From Pyrenochaeta sp. MPI-SDFR-AT-0127 (lineage: Eukaryota; Ascomycota; Dothideomycetes; Pleosporales; Cucurbitariaceae): 64,000 nucleotides of DNA. The stretch covers positions 744,001-808,000 of the forward strand of contig JAGTJM010000007.1 of the NCBI GenBank assembly GCA_020747015.1, given 5' to 3'. The translations under genes were made by a program, and so were the position numbers. Within the stretch, counting starts at the first letter, position 1. Every line of letters begins with the position of its first letter. The notes beneath the pieces are model-generated. The model was not told the DNA's origin. It ran no database searches and saw only the letters and a list, made by a program, of their open reading frames with translations. Below are positions 37,018 through 48,467 of the stretch, in pieces.

Positions 37018-38073
37018 ATGGTCAGCCTAAATGGTCAGGTCCAGGATAGTAAACAATTCCGGGATGTGTATTTGGGATGCGACGAAAAATTTCGCAGCCC
37101 GCCCGGCGATGGCGTCATTTTCGGGACCGGAGTGTACGACCGTCTCTTCCTCACACCGTTGAGAAAAGAGAAAAGCAGAGGATCTCGCTCAAGCCTCGGC
37201 AATGCGACGCCAGTTGGGGTGCTAGGATTCTCCGTCAGTGTAATTCCGCTTGCAATATCCTTCAGTAAGTAGCTCAGATCCCACACAATCCAGCATTCTC
37301 TGTGTCAGATTCAAGGACTATTTGGCTTGATCTTTGATGAATTTTTGATGATGAACGTGATTGATTCTGTGTTCTCTCCCCTCCTTTCTATGACTGCTTT
37401 GCTTCCGGAGGTTCCGAAGGCCGTAGTATTGGTCCTTCTATTAATCGCCCTTTCCTGTGTAGTACTTCTGAGTTTATCTTTTATATCTCACAGGCCTTAC
37501 AGCACTTGTGTAATCTGACACTCTGACACATGACTGACAATCTTCGAGTGGGCTGGCAGGGCTCGGGCGGTCTTTCCGTCACAACAACTATCATCAATAT
37601 CTGGTTTGGTGGTATGCTGTTCATCCTCTCCGGGGTCGGGGAGTTCCTCCTTGGGAACAATTTTACAATGATGGTGTTCCTCGCGTATGGAGCGCACTTC
37701 CTCTCCTATGCAACGACATTCATACCCTACTATAACGCCATTGGCTTCTTCAACCCGGATGGGAGTAGCTTGGGTAGTCCGGGGACAGGAAATCAGACTC
37801 CCATGTTTATGGCTAGTTACGGTAAGTGTGATGACTCCCTACGATCGATTAAAGTGAGGGTACTGATCACCATCTGTCACAGCGTTCTACCCAGCTGTGA
37901 TGTGCATACTCTCCTTTATCTTCTTACTCGGCTCCTTTCGGACGAATGGCGTCTTCGTGGTTATCCTGCTCTTCGTTACCACTGGGTTCGGTCTAGGTGC
38001 CGGCACCTACTTCCAGCTTGCTCGAGGGAACACCATATTGGGAACCAAACTAGCCAGGCTTGCAAACAGATAA
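37018..38073 (+). pseudogene. GPR1/FUN34/YaaH (acetate permease-like) transporter, C-terminus replaced by a transposon
   Basis: Exon 1 (37018-about 37265) ends with LGNATPVGVLGFSVSVIPLAI, the usual NxTPxGxxGF start of TM1. Exon 2 (from about 37548) encodes GWQGSGGLSVTTTIINIWFG, GVGEFLLGNNF and YATTFIPYYNAIGFFNPDG. A 61-bp intron (37822-37882) leads to FYPAVMCILSFIFLLGS, then VTTGFGLGAGTYFQLARGN. The frame then enters a hAT terminus at 38054 and stops after four foreign codons. The final transmembrane segment and tail are missing, and I could not find them beyond the element. The gap between exons 1 and 2 (about 280 bp) is longer than other introns here. Family members import acetate or ammonium-linked substrates at the plasma membrane. 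Confidence 0.8.
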
Positions 38074-40867
38074 ATCAAATCAAATTGGACCTTCAATTTG
38101 ATTTGATTTGATTTGATTTTGATCGATTTGGATCGATTTGGATAGCCCCACTTCTCTCCCACGACGAGATGCATTGAGCTGCTCCTATAATATTCGCTTG
38201 CAGTCGCCCTCTCTGGGCTGTAACCATATGTCCTGCAAGGCTGAATATTCGCTCCGGCTCGGAAGACATCGCAGGAATTGAAAAGAGATCGATTGCCATC
38301 CGCGACAGACGTGGATATTGGCGTCTTCGGAGAAGCCAATACTGAATCGGATCATCCACCAAGCAGTCGCCTGGATCAGTAGTGGCAATCCACGCTGTGT
38401 ACTCATCGCGCGTAGCCGAAGGTAAAGGTGCAGGTTGAGTGCCGGGCTTTCCGATTGACGCCATAAAATCGTCTAGGTCGGTGGTCTTCCTTGTAATAGT
38501 GGGCTGCTCAGGTATCGTATCCCGCTCGACAGGGAGGATGCGATATTCCTCCCACAGTTCTTGCACGGCTGCTTTTCCTCTCACTAGCCAGTGGGGATGA
38601 TGAGCCCATTGTGCCTCGACAGTTGACCACCGAAAGGCAGGGTGGAGGACAAGGGCTGCAAGATATGCAGGACTGTCCTCGGTGAGGGCGTAGTATTGGT
38701 CCAGCTTCATCCAACCAAGATTGCAGCCAATCCGTAAGTGCGGTTCTTCATCTCGTTCATGTTGTATCTTTGACTCTTCCAGATGCTTCAGACGCCAGTC
38801 CATAGTCAGTAGAACCTCCCAGACCGCACCGAATTCCCTGAAAAATATAAATACAGTGTTAAGCGGCAGGAAGCTGGATTTGGCTCACCTTCTTTGGGTC
38901 GGCCTTCGAGGCGCTTGGTAGCTGTCTTTAGCGGCTTTAATAGCGCCAGATACTCTGCAATCACTGACCAGTCCTCAGCAGACATCTTATCGTCAACAAT
39001 TGCATGTTTCTTTCGGCTCTTCTTGGGCATCGGCTTTGTCCCATTCTGGGTCCTCCTGGCCACGTACTGGTTCCACTCCGTAGCTTCTGCCTGTACCATG
39101 GAGTCGAGCGCATTCCGAAGCTGGTAACCTCGTTCCATCATCGCCTCAGATGAGTTCCAGCGGGTAGCGTTATCTGTGATGACATTGTACGTTGTTTTGT
39201 CTTCAAGATTCAAAGGCGGTGTTCTCAATTAGCTGGAGCTTATGGAGCTTCTCCGTGCGCTGGCCCGACCTTTGCACCCAGTGAACAATATTGTGCAGCT
39301 TGCCGATTGGCCCCTTCGACCTCCAGAGTTTCATCTCGTCTTGGACCTCTTTGTCGGCTTGGCAGTCCTCCTCAAACGCATGGCGTCCGTGCCGAAGAGA
39401 ATGGATCGGGCGACGAGGTTGATAATATGTCCACAGCAACGAAGCCGCTTGTGCTGCTTGTCGAAGCCGAACTCAGTACCTAGGTCTTCAAGGCACGTGT
39501 CATTGTTCTCCGCATTGTCTGTGACGAAGTAGCCAATACGATCTTCCAAACTAACGCGGTCTGCAAGGTTCTCGCCACTGTGACGACCCTCGATTTGTGG
39601 CAGGCCCAGAAGGAATGTACGGAACTTCCCTTCGTCGTCAAGAAAGTGCACAGTGAGGCCAAGAAGGGACGTAAACTTGCGCGAGGTCCAGGCGTCAAAG
39701 GAAATGCTGATCCGGCTCAATGAGCAGCTGAGAAGCTCTGTGACAACGCCCTTATGGCGATTAAAGGACCGTACAATCCATTCCCGCATTGTGCTGTGAG
39801 TTGGGAGACTCCCTGACTCGATAATCGCACCGTTTGCGTATCCCATAAGGCCTCGGAAATAGGGACTTTCAAGCTTGTTGAACGGCACATTGTTGCAGGC
39901 CACCCATCGAATGAGCAAAGCCTGAAAAGAAATAGGATCGAATGAGGCTATAAAAGCATTCATTAAAGCCTGGTCCTTCGGTCGATGAGAGTCCAGGTCT
40001 GCCATGTTAAAAAGCGTCCGTTGTTTCTTCCTCTTTGGTGGCAGTTGCCCATCTTTGTTGATTCGGTGGACACTTTCCATATGGCTGTTTGCTTGACTTG
40101 TGGATGCAGAATCGTATATGTGCGTAGTTGTAGCCCTCTTTCGATGACACTCCTTACAGAGCCAGGAACGCCGACCTGACCCGGCTTTCTCGATGTCGTA
40201 TCCATGCTCCCACACCCATCCCGTCCGCACCCTCCTTCCATGCTTGCGCATGCAATAGCCTGGAAGGCGGCTCCAATCAATGCCTTCGTAACCGATGTAA
40301 CCGACCGCGGGGGGTGTGTCTCCTGTCCCCTCTCCGCTGGGCTCGGATGGGTTGAAGTTAATGGGGCTGTCAAGGTTGCTGTAAGCGGTAGAAGGCGCAG
40401 TGTAAAAGCCTGCTGATATGCTGTCGGCGTTAGGAGACTTTGCCATGTCAAATGCTGGCGAGGACTGTAGACTTCCAGACCAGCTACTACGCTCGCTGCT
40501 CGGAGCGACGGTGGAATAGAAGGATAGATTCGCTGAGCCACTCTTCGCCGCATGGCCGACACAGGCTCAACATATATTCTATAGTTAGTGACCGTGCTTG
40601 TAAAAAGCAAGCCAGCTATGCCCCTGATAAAAAGCAAGCCCGCCGTACGGTACGCAAACTGGCTGGCTCAACTGAGCAGACCGCGGATAGTGATTGGACG
40701 CGTCCTTATCTGCGGGGCTTGTCCAAATAATCAAATATCCAAATAAATCTGTGCGGCGCAATTTGATTCGATTTGGATAAAGTTTACCCCGATTTTATTT
40801 GATTTGATTTGGATAAAATTGATTTGGTTGGATAGATTTGAATTCGATTTATCTGTTTGCAACCCTG
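38054..40867 (-). mobile_element. hAT transposon, fourth family (about 2.8 kb, GATTTGATTT subterminal repeats)
   Basis: The ends are inverted repeats CAGG(C/G)TTGCAAACAGATAAA on the left and the complement on the right. Both subterminal regions (38075-38145 and 40760-40855) are packed with GATTTGATTTGGAT-type repeats. The transposase gene runs leftward. The flanking octamers CAAACTAG and GTCCGGGT do not match, so the target duplication is absent. The element cuts the acetate-permease-like gene near its 3' end. Confidence 0.87.
38093..40446 (-). pseudogene. hAT transposase, frameshifted
   Basis: It starts MAKSPNADSISAGF at 40446. A BED-like finger (SWLCKECHRK ... ANSHMESVH) is followed by ISISFDAWTSRKFTSLLG (first Asp), GYFVTDNAENNDTCL (second Asp) and RLRCCGHIINLVARSI. 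The frame breaks near 39390 and resumes with FEEDCQADKEVQDEMKLW and GPIGKLHNIVHWVQRS. Next come NATRWNSSEAMM and, after an intron or frameshift near 38880-38830, GAVWEVLLTMDW. The C-terminal dimerisation domain reads YPRLSRMAIDLFSIPAMSSE and EPERIFSLAGH. Nearly all of it is still readable, so it was inactivated fairly recently. Confidence 0.85.
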
Positions 40868-41152
40868 GTCCGGGTGACTAAATTCGGATCGGGGAGAGGG
40901 GCTGTCTTTCGAGCGGTATGGCACAGCTAACTGTGTTTTTGGTGTGCGGTTGATGAGGAAATTAACGAAGAGACGACTAATGAGGACGATGTTAGCGATG
41001 CTAGTAGCGTGGCAGAACAGGAGGAAGGTTACTATAAAGAATAGAGACAACTTAAAGAGTTGGCTGGTGAATATCACAATCAAATGAGTCTATTTTAGAT
41101 ACCCAAAATCCTCATCACCGTGCCAAGATTAGGTGGCGAATATACAAGGACT

Positions 41153-41290
41153 ACTGCTTGTTAAGCAGCCAAGCAATCAAGCAGTAAACAAGCAGCTTAC
41201 CCTGCTTGCTTGCTGCTTGCTTGGCTATTCTATTCTGCTGCTTGATTGATAGATATAAACAAGCAGGAGGCCTGCTTGATTCTTGATTGA
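41153..41290. repeat. CAAGCAG / CTGCTTG hairpin-rich array
   Basis: About ten CAAGCAG-like units in both orientations, able to form several hairpins (for example CAAGCAGCTTACCCTGCTTG). The layout resembles the subterminal region of a hAT element, but the motif does not match the GGTTATAACGG motif at the 3' end of the neighbouring remnant. It may therefore belong to another, lost element. The 40868-41152 stretch has an acidic open segment (EEINEETTNEDDVSDASSVA) but no recognisable gene. Confidence 0.75.
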
Positions 41291-41310
41291 TTATCGGTCA
41301 CCCTGCAGTG

Positions 41311-43141
41311 GGTTTACCAGGATTATGAGCTGCAAAAAGCTCTACTTGCACTTCCAGAATGCCGATTCACCCATTCTGGAGAGAAGCAGGCCAGCCTCAT
41401 TCTCAAGGTCCTTGAGGACTTTAATATCCAATCAAAAATAGTCTGGCACACAGGCGATAACGCAACATCAAATGACACTTGCCTAGTAGCGTTAGAGGAA
41501 CAGCTTCGATACAAGTATAGTGTGGGTTTGATCTATTGTTGTATGCTTTGAAGGTCGGTGCTAATTCTATTAGATTGAATTCGATGCAAAGTCGCGTCGC
41601 ATCCGCTGTATCGGTCATATTATCAGCCTATCTCTTCAATCCTTTCTACTCGCTTCCTCGAAAGAAGCTCTTATCGCTGCTCTCAATGCTGTTGCCGACG
41701 TCTCTGGCGAAGAGCTCCTCGATCAGTTTTCTGATGTCCTAGATTCTCAACGAGAGCTAGAAGCAAGGCGTCGAGATACAACTGGTTCTCAACAACACCA
41801 ACCAGTTCGGAAGAAACCTCGAAGAAGACGCAGCCAGGGCTCAATTGGTGATGAATTCCTTGGTGTCCAGAGCATCCCTGCACTAAATAAACTCCATCGA
41901 TTAGCTGTATGGCTCCGAGTGTCATCAATACACGCTAACATCTGGGATGAAACTGTTAGTCTTCGGCTAGGTATTGACAATAAAACTAGATGGTCATCCT
42001 GGTATCAGGTTATCGATCGAGCCATTAAGAAAAAGAGCCAGATCAACAGCTTTATGGCCGATTATGAGCATCTTCTTGGCGATATTCGACTCACTGCTTC
42101 GGATTGGGATTTATTCATGCATTTCTTCAACCCTTTGCTTCTGCCACATTATATGCAGAAGGTGACAAATCATCCATTTCGCAGTCGCTTCGGATAATGG
42201 ATTCTCTTCTCCACCATTACGAGAAAGCAAAGGTAAGATCCCCATCGCCTGATTTAGTTGTGCTAATTGTTGTTAGACACATTACTCCAAAGAGGAACAT
42301 CATGATCCACTAATGCTTCGTGCCATTAAAATGGGTTGGTTTATCCTTGATAAGTACTACACTATTAGCGATCAGGTCCCCGTGTATGCTGCCGCCCTTC
42401 TCCTCGATCCTTCTTGTCGAGCCGCCTACCTTGAGAAGAACTGGCCAAAGGCATGGCACGAACCTGCTCTTGAAGCTGCCAATGCACTCTGGGATGAAAA
42501 CTTCAAAACTGCACCTCTAGTAGACCGTCCTGTAGTTTCTGAACCTATGCCGCCGCCGCCGAAGCCGCAGGATAACCAGCTGCAATTACTTATGAAGGAT
42601 ATGGACGTAGTAAAGCCTGATTTGGAGATTGAAGATGATTTCAGGATATTTGTAGAATCACCTACATTTCGGATTGACTGTACACCCTTACAATGGTGGT
42701 GTCGCAGCGAGCAGAGACGCCAATATCCCAAGCTGAGCCGAATGGCTATATCTATCCTATCTATCCCGGCGGAATCATCAGAGCCAGAACGAACGTTTTC
42801 AGGTGCTAGGAGGTCATGTTCATAGGATAGATTGAGGCTATCCTGTGGCAACATCGAAAGAATCGAATGTATCGGCAGTTGGCTGCGAGAGGGGCATATT
42901 CGGCCACTAAATCTTAATGGTATGGGGATGCCTATGGAGCCAGGGGCAGAAGATGATCTAGGTGAGATTGGGGATGAGGATATGGACCTCGTTAATTGGG
43001 CTTAAGGATGTTTATGGTTACCTAATGTTATCTGGTTATTATCTGGTAATCTGGTTATAACCGTTTTCGGTAGAGGGCAATGTGGTGAAAACCGTTTTCG
43101 TTATGACCCTCCTCGAAAACCGTTATAACCAGATGCCCATG
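41311..43141 (+). pseudogene. hAT element remnant, 5' truncated (fifth family)
   Basis: Transposase pieces in order: GEKQASLILKVLEDFNIQSK, HTGDNATSNDTCL (second catalytic Asp), RIRCIGHIISLSLQSF, and LNKLHRLAVWLRVSS. NKTRWSSWYQVIDRAIKKKS follows, then frame changes at about 42197 and 42830. The dimerisation domain reads QYPKLSRMAISILSIPAESS and SEPERTFSGARR. Introns seem to lie near 41522-41575 and 42235-42277. The first catalytic Asp and the DNA-binding domain are gone. The 3' end is rich in GGTTATAACGG and GAAAACGG motifs and finishes at a TGCCCATG terminus (43134-43141). Confidence 0.8.
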
Positions 43142-43846
43142 TTTATTTGTCGCAGAAGGGACACTGAACCCTTAGGGAAATAGCCCCGAGACAACTTGCT
43201 ACTAACCATCCAGGAGGGACAAGGAACACAAAGGTATCAAATATAAGGAAGTTATGCGTCAGGGCTACAAGGAGTCAAAGCATCACTGGAGCTTTCTTTT
43301 AAATAGTTAGTGTACCAAGGCCCTCTAGGCGAGCGAGCCGGGCGTAATAAATCATCAATCAATACTCGTGCCTATGCTGTATATTTGATCAACATCCTGC
43401 ACAGATTGAAGACGATGGCGGATAACGAACAAGGCTCGATATTCAATAAGTCTCTGACTGACGCTGTCCAAGTCAGTGTGGAGTTGAGAGGAGAAATTCA
43501 ACATTTCAAAAATCCCTCGCCTTATCTTGTACTTTTTGATGGTATTCCTAATTAAACGTAGTAGCAGTTTATAAGTAAGGACATTAGACGGTCACTTTAA
43601 AGCTTAGACATGCTGAGCACTACACATTTTAAGATTCTAGTGCTACGTTAAGCAAGACAAGACCAACATCTATGCAAGTGTTGCCCAAAAGTAGCAGGGA
43701 ACTGGAGCAAACATCACTGCCCCTCTTTCCTTCCTCCTATTCCAGCCTTCAGAACCATGACTGAGAATCTTACTGTCAGGCATTGGGGACACTCCACTTG
43801 ACATCCGTTCCCCCAGACCGCCTCTAAAGCTCTGTTGGCCCTATGC
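43142..43846. other. Intergenic, nothing recognised
   Basis: An 81-codon plus-strand frame at 43310-43555 has no family resemblance. No repeat or RNA was seen. Confidence 0.4.
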
Positions 43847-44252
43847 TTATCGGCAAGTATCGCTCTTGTTCTCGCCATTGTCCTTGCAGCCGCCTCCGCA
43901 GCCCTTGATGAACTTGATGGAACCGCTACTTCCGCCGAGACAACTGAACAAGACGTTGTTGCCATTCCAACTTGGGTGCCCCGCAACCGCCAAAGCCTGG
44001 TCAATTTGTTCCTGATAGTCGCCTACAGAGCAAAAAGCCCCGGTCAGTGACGGGCCCAGCGCGAGATAAATGTGATGGTACAAACTAACCCTTTTTCAAA
44101 AGCGAGGAACCGCAATAATTCAGTCCCTACTCTACGTCAGTAACTCTGCCTTATATATGGAAGAAAGGATATTCTCTTACCTTCTTGCAGTTAGCGGCGA
44201 TGACGCCGGTGGCGAGCATGGCGATGATGGGAGTAATGATGAAGGCCTTCAT
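43847..44252 (-). CDS. Small secreted cysteine-containing protein (effector-like candidate)
   Basis: Two exons joined by eye: 44181-44252 and 43847-44011, with a GTAAGA...TATCAG intron of 169 bp between them, phase 0. The product is 78 aa. A clear signal peptide MKAFIITPIIAMLATGVIA is followed by a short mature chain beginning ANCKK. It contains five cysteines, a glycine-rich patch KGCGGGC and the end KSDTCR. An alternative acceptor 12 bases upstream would not keep frame. A TATA box sits about 120 bp upstream of the ATG. Small size, secretion signal, cysteines and a transposon-rich setting are the usual marks of effector or antimicrobial-type secreted proteins. No named family is recognised, so function is unknown. 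Confidence 0.7.
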
Positions 44253-44370
44253 TTTGATTGGCGAGTGATGGATAGTGATTTGGTGGAATGTGTGGATGCG
44301 CTGTGAGCTAGAGGAGGACTGTGCTGAAAGCTTCAGAGTGAAGTGACTTGTCATCGAGGACAAACTGGGG

Positions 44371-44378
44371 TTTATATA
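44371..44378 (-). promoter_or_regulatory. TATA box of the small secreted protein gene
   Basis: TATATAAA on the minus strand, in the context AGTATATAAACCCC, 119-126 bp upstream of the ATG. This leaves room for a leader of about 90 bases. It is the clearest core promoter in the window. Confidence 0.55.
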
Positions 44379-44399
44379 CTGTGAATTCTCGCACATTTT

Positions 44400-46777
44400 G
44401 TGGTATTACAACCTCTTTGGGGCAGGTGGTATAAGGCGGCAGAGGACCTAAGACTCGTTTACCCGATCCTAGTCTCTATGAATCCCTACCTTTCTATAAA
44501 AAGAGTTCTAGCCTTGAACAAGCAATGATAGATCGATTTCTGGGTACCCATACGGAATATCACCGGTTCATGGCCACTCTGCCTTCTTCAAAGTCGCTCG
44601 TATTCGGAAATGTATTCGAAAGCTGTGGCCAACGCGAAGCAAGCAGTCATTTTCTCTTCATTCTCTTACGTTAGTTGAACTCCATCTAGGTCAAGCGTCA
44701 TACGGAGAGATGGCCCGGAAGGGATTTCGCGCAATAGAGCTCCCTCTACCTGTAAGTACTATCGTAAAATCTCGTATTTAATTTTGTATCATAACTTCTT
44801 TAGAATAGGCGGTGTAAGGCATCTAACTATCTTTTAGAGGTAGCCTGGTGTCAGATAAGAGGCATAAAAGCTGAAGCACACGAATACTGCATCGTGCACG
44901 GTATCACCTATGTATCACTGATGTATCAGGTTCGTGTTTAAAAAGGAGAGAGAACAGAACCAACGAAAGAAACAATCAATACAATCATAATCAACATATA
45001 ATCCATCATCGCAATCATCAATCTCTGCCAAGCGCATTTCAGCGCATTTCAGCATTTTATCTGACACCTGGCTTCGGCTTATTGCTCGAATGCTGGCTAA
45101 GTTCTTCTGGTGCGAGTGTCACTATGCATGGAGGTGCTAAGTGCCGTGACTTCAGGTTCGGCTTAGTGATAACGTGCCTATTCATGGTAATATGTATCTT
45201 CCAAGGCCGCATAGTCAACAAGGAGCTCGTAATTCGCTTTCAAGCGTTCATAGTTAGTAGAGAGCTCGTAATTCGCTTTTAACTATTTATAGTCTCCATA
45301 AATTCTAATCGTTTTGTAAATAGAGTACTAGTCTTAAACAGGGCACAAGGGCGTGTTTAATTTATTTAATCCCGGATTATCCTAAAATGGATGCCGCTAA
45401 AGCGACTAAGATCTGTTAACGACCCCAGGGGTCAGCAATATATCACGGTAGCCGCCGTAGTTCCTATAAGACCCACTTACAACACTCTAATCTACGACAC
45501 TATAATCTAGAGCCTCAATGAGCCCTCGGAGTTTGGATACGTACACTCTACACCTGAGTCTTCAATGATCCCCTCGGGGCACGGATACGTGTGATCTCAG
45601 CCAATGAGAAGCTCCCAGGTGCCTCGCCCTAGCGCATAGGCCAACCCCTGAGATATTTCCTGATCTTAACTCTTACTGTACAGTACTAGTTCAAAGTTAC
45701 TTCCGCGCTAAGGTGACGTGTCTCCCTAACGACATCATCATCTTAATTTTGAAGCCCTATAACTATCTCTCAATTGCAGCTAGTGGACTTTGAATCAGCA
45801 CAGAAGCACGATAGCCTCTCGAATTCCAACACCGCGCTCGGGATAGGATCACCATATGATGAGCTGCAACTTGATGGATTTTGACAGGATGCATGAACTT
45901 TCGGGCGCACCCACTGCCGTCCAAAGTGAGGCGGTCGCAACGCTCAAAGCAAATTGTTGTATTGCACGGTAAGCAGAACCTATTCTCAAAAGATATCAAG
46001 AGGAAAAGCACTTTATAGTTTAAGGCTGCTATTCCGATAATATCTATCCCCCTAACGTGCATCCCTTCGTAACGGAACAACCGCCGTAACGGACAAAATT
46101 GCAGGTACTTAGACTTTGCAGCAATACAAAAATCTGTACGCGCGTTAATAACCTAAAATTCCTCTTGGCCTAACGTGCATCCACGCGTAACGGAACAACC
46201 GCCGTGACGGAACAAATCATAGTTACTTTAACTTTGAAGCGATAGAACTTCTCCCCACGTCCTAAATTCGACCATACTCAGCTCGAGTTAGATTCTAAGA
46301 CCATTTCTTTAGTGCTATAATACTGCTCACTAAAAAGTTACGCTTGCGTTGAGGTGCGACTGCATGATCCGCAAAGAGCCTCCTGTTAAGTGAAAACCGG
46401 CCTTCTGCGCCAGAAGATCACAACCAAACTTGCATCACTCTCGCAACCCCTCAAGCGACTCTCTCGAGTCCAGAGAACCCCACGGCACCACTAAGAAGTG
46501 CTAATTAGCTGTAAGGCTGCGAGGCGCGCTCGATACATGCAGGGCCGCCATCCCAGTTGGTACCTCTGATCGGGACGATTACCTATTCTAGCTAGCATAG
46601 AATTGCCTCATAATTGTAACGTAATCTGACAGAGGGCGGCTACCAGCCGCAAAGCGGGGTTGTGGCTGTCACGCCTGTGGCTGTGCAAAGTCTTTGGGCC
46701 GACGTATGCCCCGCAGCCTTGCGATCAAACTTACTCCCCGTCAACCAGCTCACCTCTTGTAGATTCGCCACCTTACA
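44400..46777. other. Gene-free DNA with old repeats
   Basis: No supportable CDS. It contains a two-copy repeat of GAGCTCGTAATTCGCTTT at about 45222-45285 and the 118-bp duplication listed separately. A region at 44900-45060 rich in AATCAT-type DNA lies before it. The DNA looks like eroded transposon material. Confidence 0.5.
46051..46250. repeat. Direct repeat, two copies about 118 bp apart
   Basis: CCTAACGTGCATCC followed by CGTAACGGAACAACCGCC and a related tail (TTACTT...GACTTTG or TAACTTTG) occurs at 46051-46130 and again at 46169-46250. A weaker third version may lie near 45700. It encodes nothing recognisable. Confidence 0.7.
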
Positions 46778-46850
46778 AAGAGTGTGGCAGGAGCGGGTCG
46801 GCCGCCCTCCCTGTTGGCACTGGCAAACTGTAGAGAGCTTTTGGAGTACC
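46778..46850 (+). repeat. Cassette inverted repeat A (73 bp), 3' side of the patatin-TPR gene
   Basis: Matches repeat B (49755-49827) at 70 of 73 positions in inverted orientation. It contains the 28-bp core at 46791-46818, which starts GAGCGGGTCGGCC and ends CTGTTGGC. It lies 313 bp beyond the TPR stop codon. Confidence 0.9.
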
Positions 46851-47162
46851 ACCCATTACGGATCCAACGCCACCAAGTTGAATCAAATCGCCACAGATAT
46901 GTCCTTCCTAACACCATTTTTCAGGCGTCTGGGTTCACAGGGAAACTTTAACCGCACCTTGCCTCAACGTTCCTCCTAACTGCCTGGAGGCCACTAGAAC
47001 TTAGTGATTGTAGATACACCACCTGTAATCTTAGCCTTGTCAAGTTAAAGATGGACTACGACACGTTGAACTTCACAAGCGCAGCTCCGCGGCCATAGAA
47101 CATTCTGTGCCCTAAGGGAAGAGCACCAAGACATTTTCATGCTCCGCTTAGATACATTCCGC

Positions 47163-48387
47163 TTATCTCCAACCAAGCCTCTGAAGAAATACACGCCGTT
47201 TAGAGGCTAGTCTACCTCGTCTGTTGGGATTGGAAATGGCTTCAGACGCAATTGGCGTGCAGTCACTAGTTGCATTTGCCGAAGTACTTCTCTCACCCGC
47301 TGAAATGTACAAGGACTGAAGCTTTTCCCGTACCTCTTGACAATCTTGATGATCATCTCCAAATACGTTCTGATAACCTGCTAAAGCCCTCGAATACATT
47401 GCTCTCGCTCTATCGGTAGCATCTTGGCTAGCAAAAAGCAGGCCTAGATTGCGGACTGTATTAAGCGCTGGTATGTAAGATGCAACAAGTTCTCGACCTA
47501 AGGCCTTATTAAATCCTTCCAGCGCTCGCTGGAGCATCTTCTCTGCTTCGCCTAGCTTGCCTTTGGATCGGTAGAGGACGCCTAACTCGTTGACTGTGTT
47601 GAGTGTTGATATATGGTCCGGCCCAAGTACCTTCTCGAATCCTTCTAGCGCTCGCTGGAGCATCTTATCTGCCTCACCCAGCTTGCCCCGGGTACCGTAG
47701 AGGGCGCCCAAGCTGTTGACCGTCACGAGTGTCGAAGTGTGCTCCGGTCCAAGTGCCTTCTCGTATCCTTCTAGTGCTCGATGGTACATCTTCTCTGCCT
47801 CGTCCAGCTTTCCCTGGGTTCTGTAGAGGTTGCCCAAGCTGTTGACCGTGTTGAGAGTCGAAGTGTGCTCCGGTCCAAGCGCCTTCTCGAATCCTTCTAG
47901 CGCTCGCTGGAGCATCTTATCTGCCTCACCCAGCTTGCCCTGGGTACTGTAGAGGGCGCCCAAGCTGTTGACCGTCACGAGTGTCGAAGTGTGCTCCGGT
48001 CCAAGCGCCTTCTCGTATCCTTCCAGCGCTCGCTGGTACATCTTCTCCGCCTCACCCAGCTTTCCCTGGGTACTGTAGAGGGCGCCTAAGCCGTTAACCA
48101 TGTTGAGTGTCGATGTGTGCTCTCGCCCAAGTGCCTTCTCGTATCCTTCTAGCGCTCGCTGGTACATCTTATCTGCCTCATCCAGCTTGCCCTGGGTTCT
48201 GTAGAGGGCGCCCAAGCTGTTGACCGTGTTGAGAGTCGAAGTGTGCTCCGGTCCAAGTGCCTTCTCGTATCCTTCTAGCGCTCGCTGGTACATCTCCTTC
48301 GCCTCGCCTAGCTTGTCCTGATCCACATACAACATTCCCAGCAGGTTAATTGCACCCAGCATTACATAATCCTGCTTAATGTCCGCT
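47163..48387 (-). CDS. TPR (kinesin-light-chain-like) repeat region of a STAND protein
   Basis: An uninterrupted frame with eight tetratricopeptide repeats of 42 residues, each like LNTVNSLGALYRTQGKLDEA followed by a KMYQRALEGYEKALGPEHTS-type helix. The first seven are very similar to each other, the eighth diverged. The in-frame ATG is at 48362. The frame is also open upstream to an acceptor at 48387 (46-bp intron 48388-48433, GTGAGT...GCAG). Through that intron it joins the upstream phrase VQRRLLGHAQRCLQWVIG in correct phase. That phrase is typical of the segment just before the TPRs in fungal NB-ARC-TPR proteins. So this is probably not a separate gene but the sensor half of a patatin-TPR protein whose NB-ARC is missing. 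The tail is short and basic. Confidence 0.85.
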
Positions 48388-48467
48388 CTGCTTGTGTCAG
48401 TCCCCCCAATCTAACTGGGCGTTTGCTACTCACCCTATCACCCATTGAAGGCACCGCTGTGCATGGC

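Noticed and set aside
43310..43555. 81-codon frame
   Set aside because: Nothing recognisable and no supporting context.
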